Shown here piece by piece: positions 37,185-44,378 of a stretch of DNA of 64,000 nucleotides (position 1 is its first letter; each line of letters opens with the position of its first letter). Below the pieces are notes generated by a model that saw nothing but the letters and a program-made list of their open reading frames with translations, ran no database searches and was not told the origin of the DNA. The translations under genes and the position numbers were made by a program. The stretch is from Ruminococcus sp. (GTDB taxonomy: Bacteria > Bacillota > Clostridia > Oscillospirales > Ruminococcaceae): the NCBI GenBank assembly GCA_015066785.1, contig SVNT01000001.1:310001-374000 (forward strand). Direction: 5' to 3'.

Positions 37185-38390
37185 TTAAATTGAGTATCTC
37201 TGTCCTGCCATCGCCCTTACCGCACCGCTTATTTCAAGCTCGGTCAGCACGGAAAGTACATCGGCAATCTCCATTCCCGTCAGTCCCGCAATTTCGTCTG
37301 CAAGAAGACTGTCACCACGCTCAAGCAGTTTGAGTATTCTTGCCTCATCGGGAGAGTATGACGAATAGTCGATTTCCTCCTCCGACTTCTTTGCAGGGGC
37401 AGTTTCAGTTGCTTTCGCAGACTTACTGCGTCGTTCCTTCACCGTAACATTTTCGAAAATTATGCTGTCGTTATCGCAATAATTACTGTACGGATTTGCA
37501 GAAAATAGTTTATGAGAATAATTCTCGTAATATTCAAACATAACATCAAGGTGTGAAAATACAGGAATCGCACCTTCACGAATCAGCCGTATGACGCCTG
37601 CATATCTCGGGTCGAAAAGGTCGGCAGGCGGCACGCAGAAAACTTCTCTGCCCTGATTTACCGCATAGTCGGCAGTTATCAGAGCACCGCTGTTTGAAGC
37701 TGCCTCTATAACGAGAGTTCCGAGTGACAGACCCGAAAGTATCCTGTTGCGTTTCGGGAAGTTCCCTCTGTTCGGAGGAGTTCCGGGAAAAAACTCGGTA
37801 ACCACGGCGCCGTTAACGGCAATCACCTTTTTGATGTCGGCGTTTTCGGGTGGATAAGCTATATCAAGCCCCGAGCCGAGAACCGCTATCGTTTTTCCGT
37901 TGTTCTTGAGTGCGGAGCGATGCGCCATAGAGTCGATACCCATTGCAAATCCGCTGACGAGAACCGTTCCGACCTTTGCAAGCTCATCACAGATACGGGT
38001 TGCGAACTTCAGGCTGTATTCCGACGGTTTTCTCGTGCCGACAATGGTGATTAACACCTCGTTATCGACAAAACCGATGTCGCCCATAACAAAAAGTACA
38101 GCAGGCGGATTGTAGATGTCACGCAGTCTTTGCGGATAGCGTGCGTCATCATAAACGATGATATCGTAATCCTTGTCTGCGGAATACGCTATAAACTCCT
38201 CGGCGGAAAGCAATGACGCCCTTGAAACGAGCTTCCTTTCCTTTTCGGTGAGAGTTTTCACATTCCCGCTTTTGAGTGCGTCATAGGCAAGCGCAGGATT
38301 ATTTCCGTAATCGGAAAGTATCTCCCATATGCGATTATTGCCCACGCCGAAACACTGCACAAACCATATCCAGTATTTAAGGTTGTCCAT
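37185..38390 (-). CDS. dprA: DNA-processing protein DprA
   Basis: Loads RecA on incoming single-stranded DNA during transformation. 401 aa with the Rossmann-like core (TIVGTRKPSEYSLKFA, VSGFAMGIDSMAHRSAL, SGALITADYAVNQGREVFCVP) and a C-terminal winged helix (about 340-401). The family is kept in many non-competent bacteria, so natural transformation is not implied. Confidence 0.95.
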   Translation of the reverse strand: MDNLKYWIWFVQCFGVGNNRIWEILSDYGNNPALAYDALKSGNVKTLTEKERKLVSRASLLSAEEFIAYSADKDYDIIVYDDARYPQRLRDIYNPPAVLFVMGDIGFVDNEVLITIVGTRKPSEYSLKFATRICDELAKVGTVLVSGFAMGIDSMAHRSALKNNGKTIAVLGSGLDIAYPPENADIKKVIAVNGAVVTEFFPGTPPNRGNFPKRNRILSGLSLGTLVIEAASNSGALITADYAVNQGREVFCVPPADLFDPRYAGVIRLIREGAIPVFSHLDVMFEYYENYSHKLFSANPYSNYCDNDSIIFENVTVKERRSKSAKATETAPAKKSEEEIDYSSYSPDEARILKLLERGDSLLADEIAGLTGMEIADVLSVLTELEISGAVRAMAGQRYSI

Positions 38391-38400
38391 AAAAACACCC

Positions 38401-39174
38401 CTATCGTTTCATTTCCCAGATGATTATTCCAGCCGCCATAGCAGCATTGAGGGAATCTATATTCCCGTGCATTTTTATTGTAAGTTTCTTGTCGCACATC
38501 ATTGCATCTGCGTCGGTAAGACCGTTCCCTTCGTTGCCGATAACAACGGCACTTCCGCCGCTGAAATCACACTCGGTAAGAGAAACGGCGTCGGTATCAA
38601 TAACCGCCGCATATGTAATAACGCCGATGGATTTGAAATGCTCAACCGCAGTTTCGTATCCGCAGATTGCGGTTTTCACACGAAAGACAGAACCCATAGT
38701 TCCCCGTATTACCTTCGGGTTGTAGAGGTCACAGCAGGAGCACATAATCACTCCGTCCATACCGACAGCATCGGCTGTACGGATAATCGTTCCGATATTC
38801 ACAGGGTCCTGAAGACCGTTGAGGACAAGGTACTTTCCCGACTTGTCGGAAAAGCTGTCCAGCGACGGATTTTCGGGGATTTTACAGATTGCAAACACTC
38901 CCTGTGTGGTGCCCGTATCTGACAACAATTCACCGACGGCATCGGAGATACGAAGGATATTTCCGTCAAAGTAATCAACAAACTCGGGATACTTGTTTTC
39001 GGCGGTTTCAGTGACCATAAGAACATTCACAAAGCCGTGATTTACGGCGTCTGTGCATATCCGCAGCCCCTCTGCGACGAACATACCGTTCTCTCGTCTG
39101 TCCTTACGGTTTTTCGATAATTTTCGATACAGCTTGACGGTAGGATTTTCCTTTGAAGTGATGCGTTCTTCCAT
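38401..39174 (-). CDS. TrmH/SpoU family RNA 2'-O-methyltransferase
   Basis: 257-aa SPOUT methyltransferase with the N-terminal substrate-binding domain (ITSKENPTVKLYRKLS) and knot motifs NGLQDPVNIGTIIRTADA, VVIGNEGNGL and IKMHGNIDSLNAAMAAGI. It resembles TrmH/RlmB-type rRNA or tRNA ribose methylases; the exact target is not readable. It lies just downstream of the rplT terminator, with GGAGGGG before the ATG. No strong promoter is visible between. Confidence 0.9.
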   Translation of the reverse strand: MEERITSKENPTVKLYRKLSKNRKDRRENGMFVAEGLRICTDAVNHGFVNVLMVTETAENKYPEFVDYFDGNILRISDAVGELLSDTGTTQGVFAICKIPENPSLDSFSDKSGKYLVLNGLQDPVNIGTIIRTADAVGMDGVIMCSCCDLYNPKVIRGTMGSVFRVKTAICGYETAVEHFKSIGVITYAAVIDTDAVSLTECDFSGGSAVVIGNEGNGLTDADAMMCDKKLTIKMHGNIDSLNAAMAAGIIIWEMKR

Positions 39175-39234
39175 AATTCCCCTCCTTTTCCGTAATAATT
39201 ACAGCAAATTCAACTGCCTTAAAAAACCGCAAAA

Positions 39235-39262
39235 AGTCAGATGTAATTTAATACATCTGACT
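39235..39262 (-). terminator. intrinsic terminator of infC-rpmI-rplT
   Basis: Perfect 11-bp stem AGTCAGATGTA / TACATCTGACT with a 6-base loop, then TTTTT on the minus strand. It lies 16 bp beyond the rplT stop and separates the ribosomal operon from trmH. Confidence 0.82.
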
Positions 39263-39278
39263 CTATAAAGCGATTAAA

Positions 39279-39632
39279 TTAAAGTGCAGCCTTTGCCTGT
39301 TCAACAAGTGTTGTGAAGCCTGCGGGGTCGTTGATTGCGATTTCTGAAAGCATCTTACGGTTGAGTGTAATTCCTGCCTTCTTGAGACCGTTCATGAATG
39401 TTGAGTAGTTCATACCATTCATCTTGCAGCCTGCTGAAATTCTTGTAATCCAGAGCTGTCTGAAATCACGCTTCTTCTGCTTTCTGCCGATGTAAGCGTA
39501 GTTTCCTGACTTCATAACAGCCTGCTTAGCCATCTTGAAATGCTTGCTCTTGCTTCCGAAATAACCCTTTGCAAGCTTAAGAGTTTTATTTCTTCTCTTT
39601 CGAGTCATCATAGCGCCCTTAACACGTGCCAT
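39279..39632 (-). CDS. rplT: 50S ribosomal protein L20
   Basis: 117-aa L20, essential for early 50S assembly and, in Firmicutes and proteobacteria, the autorepressor of the infC-rpmI-rplT operon. The N-terminus [26 protein letters not shown] and the [19 protein letters not shown] segment are typical. A candidate leader and attenuator on which it could act lie at 40.4-40.6 kb. Confidence 0.98.
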   Translation of the reverse strand: MARVKGAMMTRKRRNKTLKLAKGYFGSKSKHFKMAKQAVMKSGNYAYIGRKQKKRDFRQLWITRISAGCKMNGMNYSTFMNGLKKAGITLNRKMLSEIAINDPAGFTTLVEQAKAAL

Positions 39633-39672
39633 AATATTCTACCTCCGTATTATAATTCTTTTCCGTTACTCC

Positions 39673-39870
39673 TTATTTATAAGGGAGCATTTCCTTGATT
39701 GCAGCTACGTTTGTTGCATCTGCATATCCACCAGCGCGAAGATGTCTCTTACGCTTTGTTGCCATCTGATTAAGACGGTGTCTCTTGTTTGTGTGCTGAT
39801 ACTTAACCTTACCGTTCTTGGTGAGCTTAAAACGCTTTTTTGCGCCTGAATGTGTCTTCAACTTTGGCAT
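39673..39870 (-). CDS. rpmI: 50S ribosomal protein L35
   Basis: 65-aa L35, very basic, with [22 protein letters not shown] at the N-terminus. Middle gene of the conserved infC-rpmI-rplT operon, 14 bp after infC. Confidence 0.98.
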   Translation of the reverse strand: MPKLKTHSGAKKRFKLTKNGKVKYQHTNKRHRLNQMATKRKRHLRAGGYADATNVAAIKEMLPYK

Positions 39871-39884
39871 GAGTGTTTTCCTCC

Positions 39885-40409
39885 TTATTTAGATGATTTA
39901 GGTGATACAAACATTACGAGAGCACGGCCTTCCATCTTAGGTGGTTTTTCTACCGTACCCGCTTCAGAGCAAGCCTGCTTGAAACGCTCAAGCAATTCCT
40001 CTCCCAGATGAGGATGAGCAATCGCACGTTTCTTGAACCTGATTGAAACCTTGAGCTTGTCGCCGCTTTCAAGGAACTTGATAGCCTGATTGACTTTCGT
40101 TTCAAAATCGTGAGTGTCGATAGTTGAGAACATTCTGATTTCCTTTACTTCAACAACCTTCTGATTTTTTCTTGCTTCCTTTTCACGCTTTGCCTGCTCG
40201 AAGCAATACTTTCCGTAATCCATGATACGACATACGGGCGGTGTGGCATTAGGAGAAATCTTAACGAGGTCAAGATCCTTCTCTTCGGCAATCTTCAACG
40301 CTTCTTTTGCGGAGATAATTCCGATCTGCTCACCGTCAACGCCGATAACACGGACTTCCTTATCACGTATTTCTTCGTTGATTTCCAGTTCTTTTTCCTT
40401 GCTACTGAT
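39885..40409 (-). CDS. infC: translation initiation factor IF-3, apparent AUC start
   Basis: 174-aa IF3, which keeps subunits apart and rejects non-canonical start codons. N and C domains are joined by a Lys-rich linker; [16 protein letters not shown] and [14 protein letters not shown] are family motifs. The only well-placed ribosome site, GGGGGTG, is six bases before an in-frame ATC at 40409, giving a start of (f)Met-Ser-Ser-Lys. A TTG (40424) and a GTG (40418) upstream overlap or precede this site and have none of their own. Rare AUU-type starts are a known IF3 autoregulation device. Confidence 0.9.
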   Translation of the reverse strand: MSSKEKELEINEEIRDKEVRVIGVDGEQIGIISAKEALKIAEEKDLDLVKISPNATPPVCRIMDYGKYCFEQAKREKEARKNQKVVEVKEIRMFSTIDTHDFETKVNQAIKFLESGDKLKVSIRFKKRAIAHPHLGEELLERFKQACSEAGTVEKPPKMEGRALVMFVSPKSSK

Positions 40410-40577
40410 AGTAAGCACCCCCAAATTACATCAAGATTGATAAAAAAATCGAGCGTGAACAGACCGTTCACGCTCATAACTCAAGTTCTACACATCAAGA
40501 ATGTATCTCTTTTTGTTATTGACCCGAGACGCTTGATTGCGCTGAGGTGAGAACGGAACCGTTCTGCTTTATTTACT
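40410..40577 (-). promoter_or_regulatory. L20-type autoregulatory leader of infC
   Basis: About 168-nt 5' leader between the likely transcription start and infC. It contains a near 5' hairpin (AGAACGG-TT-CCGTTCT), an unpaired-looking ACCTCAGCGCAATCAAGCG stretch and a terminator hairpin just before the ribosome site. The upstream CCGTTCTCAC can pair with GTGAACGG of the terminator arm with one bulge, a plausible antiterminator. This fits L20-controlled attenuation known from B. subtilis, but no family model was run. Confidence 0.55.
40442..40475 (-). terminator. attenuator hairpin in the infC leader
   Basis: Perfect 10-bp stem GAGCGTGAAC / GTTCACGCTC with a 5-base loop, followed on the minus strand by GATTTTTTT. 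It sits before the infC ribosome site and after the promoter, so it would stop transcription ahead of the operon unless an alternative fold forms. Confidence 0.82.
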
Positions 40578-40582
40578 CAATT

Positions 40583-40611
40583 ATTATACACTCCCCCGAG
40601 TGTATTGTCAA
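40583..40611 (-). promoter_or_regulatory. sigma-A promoter of infC-rpmI-rplT
   Basis: Consensus TTGACA (40606-40611), 17-bp spacer, consensus TATAAT (40583-40588) on the minus strand. It is the best promoter match in the window, as expected for a ribosomal operon. The spacer holds a perfect inverted repeat, listed separately. Confidence 0.87.
40586..40605. repeat. perfect palindrome within the infC promoter spacer
   Basis: Eight-base arms ATACACTC / GAGTGTAT around four C (plus) or G (minus) bases. It fills the spacer and the first half of the -10. Its position would suit an operator, but no regulator is known for it and it could also be an accident of sequence. Confidence 0.6.
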
Positions 40612-40675
40612 GCGTTTTTTTGAATTTTTTTAAAAATTCCGTATCCGACCGTTATTTTCATCAGATTATCCTAAA

Positions 40676-41311
40676 TTATTTAACGATGTCATATATATCC
40701 CCGACATTTTCCACTATAAAATCCGCACCCGCCTCGGAAAGTTCTTCTCGGGAGCCGTATCCGTAGAGTGCGCCTATTGATTTTATGCCGTTATCCTTTG
40801 CGCCGATGATGTCGTATCTTCTGTCACCGACCATGATACACTCAGACTTGTCAACACCGCAGCGGCGGAGAGCCTCCGCAACGATTTCACTCTTATCGCA
40901 GAAGGAGCCGTCCATGGTACTTCCCACAACTTCCGTGAAATAATGTTCAATGCCGAAGTGTTTCAGTATAATCTCGGTATACACCAGCGGCTTGGAAGTC
41001 GCAATCGCCAGAATCTTTCCGTCCTGCGTGAGTTTTCCGAGCAGTTCGGGTATACCATTATATAAGCGATTTTCGTAAATTCCCGTGACGGAAAATCTTT
41101 CACGGTATTTTTCAACGGCAAGTGCCGCCTGTTCTTCCGAAAAGCCATAATATTTCTGATATGCTATATGTGCGGGCGGGCCGAGAAATTCCTTGAGATT
41201 TTCAGCCTTTTCGTCAATCCCGAAAGACGCCAGCGCATACTGTATCGAGCGTATAATTCCCTCTTCCGAATCGGTAAGAGTACCGTCAAGGTCAAACAGA
41301 ATACATTTCAC
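40676..41311 (-). CDS. HAD-superfamily phosphatase (phosphoglycolate phosphatase-like)
   Basis: About 211 aa haloacid-dehalogenase hydrolase with an alpha-helical cap. Nucleophile motif LFDLDGTLTDSEEG, motif II ATSK, and acidic motif IV GDRRYDIIGAKDNGI are present. It matches Gph/PgmB-type enzymes acting on small phosphorylated metabolites; the substrate is unknown. GTG at 41311 follows GGAGGGG at six bases and is preferred to the adjacent TTG. It diverges from pyrE with overlapping promoters. Confidence 0.85.
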   Translation of the reverse strand: MKCILFDLDGTLTDSEEGIIRSIQYALASFGIDEKAENLKEFLGPPAHIAYQKYYGFSEEQAALAVEKYRERFSVTGIYENRLYNGIPELLGKLTQDGKILAIATSKPLVYTEIILKHFGIEHYFTEVVGSTMDGSFCDKSEIVAEALRRCGVDKSECIMVGDRRYDIIGAKDNGIKSIGALYGYGSREELSEAGADFIVENVGDIYDIVK

Positions 41312-41332
41312 CAAAATCCCCTCCAGATATTT

Positions 41333-41361
41333 ATTTTAACATTTAAACCCTTGAAATGCAA
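41333..41361 (-). promoter_or_regulatory. candidate promoter of the HAD phosphatase gene
   Basis: Minus-strand TTGCAT (41356-41361), 17-bp spacer, TAAAAT (41333-41338), about 22 bp before the GTG. It overlaps the -35 of the divergent pyrE promoter. Confidence 0.5.
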
Positions 41362-41379
41362 CAAGCAATATGATAAAAT
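41351..41379 (+). promoter_or_regulatory. candidate promoter of pyrE
   Basis: Plus-strand TTGAAA (41351-41356), 17-bp spacer, TAAAAT (41374-41379). The leader would be only about 28 nt, leaving no room for a PyrR attenuator. It overlaps the divergent HAD promoter. Confidence 0.5.
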
Positions 41380-41413
41380 AATAACAGTATTTTTTATAAA
41401 GGAGATTATCAGG

Positions 41414-42067
41414 ATGACCTACAAAGAACAATTCATTAAATTCATGACCGAGTGCGGAGTGCTTACTTTCGGAGATTTTACCCTCAAGAGCGGAAGAAAA
41501 GCACCTTACTTCATCAACACAGGAAACTACAACACAGGCCGCCAGCTCGCAAAGCTCGGCGAATTCTATGCTGAATGCATAAAGGAAAACAACATCGAGG
41601 TTGAAACGCTTTTCGGTCCTGCATACAAGGGTATTCCCCTTGCAGTAGCTTGTGCGTCGGCACTTTACAACAAGTACGACACAGAGGTTTACTACTGCTT
41701 TGACAGAAAGGAAGCGAAAGACCACGGCGAAGGCGGCGTTATCGTCGGAAAGAAGCTCGCTGACAAGGAAAAGGTTGTTATCATCGAAGATGTTATCACA
41801 GCAGGAACAGCTATCCGTCAGGTTCTCCCCGTGCTCAAGGCTGCCGCTGATGTTGACATCACAGGAATGGTAATCTCGGTTGACCGTATGGAAAAGGGTC
41901 AGGGCGAGCTTTCCGCAGTTCAGGAAGTATACAAGGAATTCGGAATCAAAATCTACCCCATCGTTACAGTTCAGGACATCATTGACGCTATCAAAAACGG
42001 CGTAATCGAAGGACAGGAATACCTCGACAAGATGCTTGAATACAGAAAGACATACGGCGTTGAATAA
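41414..42067 (+). CDS. pyrE: orotate phosphoribosyltransferase
   Basis: Joins orotate to PRPP to give OMP in pyrimidine synthesis. About 217 aa; LKSGRKAPYFINTG for orotate binding and the PRPP loop VVIIEDVITAGTAI are clear. ATG at 41414 follows AAAGGAGA; the open frame extends much further upstream only by chance, over the divergent gene. It is monocistronic here, away from other pyr genes, and ends at a strong terminator. Confidence 0.97.
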   Translation: MTYKEQFIKFMTECGVLTFGDFTLKSGRKAPYFINTGNYNTGRQLAKLGEFYAECIKENNIEVETLFGPAYKGIPLAVACASALYNKYDTEVYYCFDRKEAKDHGEGGVIVGKKLADKEKVVIIEDVITAGTAIRQVLPVLKAAADVDITGMVISVDRMEKGQGELSAVQEVYKEFGIKIYPIVTVQDIIDAIKNGVIEGQEYLDKMLEYRKTYGVE

Positions 42068-42082
42068 GCCGTGAATAAAACG

Positions 42083-42111
42083 AAATCCCCTCGCATCAGC
42101 GAGGGGATTTT
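42083..42111. terminator. bidirectional terminator between pyrE and parC
   Basis: Stem AAATCCCCTCGC / GCGAGGGGATTT with a 4-base loop and TTTTTTT on the plus side; on the minus side the tract is ATTTCGTTTTA. It lies in the short gap between convergent stops and can serve both pyrE and the parC operon. Confidence 0.87.
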
Positions 42112-42112
42112 T

Positions 42113-44362
42113 TTATGTCGTTTCGTCAAAAGTAATCTGGTCGTAATCGTCAAGGTCCTTGGCGAAGCTGCCTGCGGCGGGAATGGTCTTTACACGGTAT
42201 CGTGCGACATTTTCCTGCATTTCATCGGTTACGATATACGCCGATTCTACAAGCGATTTCGCCTTCAGCGTCATTACCGACACGCCGATTGTATTTTTCG
42301 TGGTCTTCGGAAGTATCATTCCCGAATTGAACACGATTGCACGGCCGTTTGTAGACTTCATGAGAATATCCGTATTTTCCTTTATCACAAGGAGTTTCTT
42401 CAACGGAGATTTATCTGAATATGCGTTTGTGAGCTTCTTTCTGTTGAGCTTTGTTTCGTAGGAATTAAGTGGTACCTTTGCGATTTTTCCGTTCTCGAAA
42501 ACAAACATCAGCGTTTCGGAATAGTCGGTTGTCACAACCATCGCAAAGACATTTTCGCCCTCGTCAAAGCCGAGTTTTACAGGAATATACTCTCCGAAAT
42601 CCCTCGCCTTTGTGTCGTCAAACTGCGAAACCTTTGCCTTGTAAACCTGTGCCTTGTCGCTGAAGAACAGTACCTCTGCCCTGTTTGTAGAAAGCAGAGT
42701 GGTTTCCATCACGTCGCCTTCCTTGAGCTTCTGTTCGCCGCTCATACGAAGTGACTGAGGAGTAATCTTCTTGAAATATCCGCTCCTTGAAAGGAAAAGG
42801 TGCACGGGATAGTCGGGTACTTCTTCCGCTTCCTCGGTGTATTCTTCCTCGCCTGTGTAATAGAACATCGTCTTTCTGGGCTTGCCGTATTTCTTTGAAA
42901 CTTCCTTAAGCTCGTCAATAATTATTTTCTGTACTTTCTTTTCGCTTGAAAGAATATCCTCCATCTCGGCGATATCCTTTTCGAGCTGTTCGGTTTCGCT
43001 TATACGGTTGAGAATATACTCCTTATTGAGATGACGGAGCTTGATTTCGGCAACATATTCAGCCTGGATTTCGTCAATGCCGAACTCAATCATAAGGTTG
43101 GAGACAACATCCGCCTCTTCCTCAGTTTCACGGACAACCTTTATCGCCTTGTCAATATCAAGCAGGATTTTTCCGAGACCTTTGAGAAGGTGGAGCTTTG
43201 CTTTCTTCTTTTCGAGGTCGTGATATACCCTGCGCTTTACACACTCTGTACGGAACGCCGTCCACTCGGAAAGGATTTCGTAGACGCCCATAACCTTAGG
43301 CGTTCCGCCTATAAGAATGTTGAAATTGCAGGAGTAATTATCCTGTAAAGGTGTGAGCTTATACAGCTTCTGCATCAGCTTGTCGGGGTCAACCCCACGC
43401 TTTATATCAATGGCAATCTTGAGTCCGTTGATGTCGGTTTCATCACGGATATAGGCAATCTCTCTTATCTTGCCGATTTTTATCATTTCGGCGATTTTAT
43501 CGATAATTGCCTCTACCGTTGTGGTCGGAGGAATTTCAGTAACCTCAATGCAGTTTGCCTCGCTGTCATAGTTGTAACGAGAACGCACCCTGATACTTCC
43601 CCTGCCTGTCTGATAGATACGGCGGAGTTCTTCCTCGTCGTAGAGCATATACCCTCCGCCCGAAAAATCAGGGCCCTTGAGGGTGGATATTGCATCATGC
43701 TCGGGATTTTTTATGAGAGCTATCGTTGTTTCGCATATTTCCGAAAGGTTGAAGGAGCACACATTACTTGCCATGGATACGGCAATTCCGACATTGGAAT
43801 TGACAAGTACCGACGGGAATGTTGTCGGGAAAAGCGTAGGCTCCATAAGAGTATTGTCATAGTTCGGGACAAAATCAACTGTATCCTTGTCTATGTCACG
43901 GAAAAGTTCGTTACAGATAGGGTCAAGCTTAACCTCTGTATATCGTGAGGCAGCATACGCCATTTCTCTCGAATACGCCTTACCGAAGTTACCCTTGCTG
44001 TCAACATACGGGTGCAGAAGCGCCTCGTTTCCCCTTGAAAGACGCACCATTGTTTCGTATATAGCAGCGTCGCCGTGAGGGTTGAGCTTCATCGTCTGAC
44101 CGACAACATTCGCACTCTTCGTCTTCTGGCCTGTGAGAAGTCCCATCTTATACATTGTATAGAGGAGCTTTCTGTGTGAAGGCTTAAAACCGTCGATTTC
44201 GGGGAGCGCTCTCGAAACAATGACGCTCATGGCATAGGGCATATAGTTGGTTTCGAGTGTTTCGGTTATTTTCTGTTCAACAACAACTCCGCTGTTTTCG
44301 ATTTCCGCATTAGGCATAGCGCTTTTCTTCGGTGCCTTTGGCGGAGTCTTTTTTCTTGCCAT
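42113..44362 (-). CDS. parC: type IIA topoisomerase subunit A (ParC-like, divergent)
   Basis: 749-aa DNA-cleaving subunit of gyrase/topo IV type enzymes. Catalytic Tyr141 lies in AASRYTEVKL, and the N-terminal MPYAMSVIVSRALPEIDG is typical. The C-terminal part after about 500 holds beta-pinwheel-like repeats but is shorter than in GyrA and lacks a clear GyrA box, favouring topo IV-like function. The quinolone pocket reads GDAAIYE (97-103), where E. coli GyrA has GDSAVYD. It is paired with the B subunit gene just upstream. Confidence 0.88.
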   Translation of the reverse strand: MARKKTPPKAPKKSAMPNAEIENSGVVVEQKITETLETNYMPYAMSVIVSRALPEIDGFKPSHRKLLYTMYKMGLLTGQKTKSANVVGQTMKLNPHGDAAIYETMVRLSRGNEALLHPYVDSKGNFGKAYSREMAYAASRYTEVKLDPICNELFRDIDKDTVDFVPNYDNTLMEPTLFPTTFPSVLVNSNVGIAVSMASNVCSFNLSEICETTIALIKNPEHDAISTLKGPDFSGGGYMLYDEEELRRIYQTGRGSIRVRSRYNYDSEANCIEVTEIPPTTTVEAIIDKIAEMIKIGKIREIAYIRDETDINGLKIAIDIKRGVDPDKLMQKLYKLTPLQDNYSCNFNILIGGTPKVMGVYEILSEWTAFRTECVKRRVYHDLEKKKAKLHLLKGLGKILLDIDKAIKVVRETEEEADVVSNLMIEFGIDEIQAEYVAEIKLRHLNKEYILNRISETEQLEKDIAEMEDILSSEKKVQKIIIDELKEVSKKYGKPRKTMFYYTGEEEYTEEAEEVPDYPVHLFLSRSGYFKKITPQSLRMSGEQKLKEGDVMETTLLSTNRAEVLFFSDKAQVYKAKVSQFDDTKARDFGEYIPVKLGFDEGENVFAMVVTTDYSETLMFVFENGKIAKVPLNSYETKLNRKKLTNAYSDKSPLKKLLVIKENTDILMKSTNGRAIVFNSGMILPKTTKNTIGVSVMTLKAKSLVESAYIVTDEMQENVARYRVKTIPAAGSFAKDLDDYDQITFDETT

Positions 44363-44378
44363 TCCGTTCCCCTCCTCT

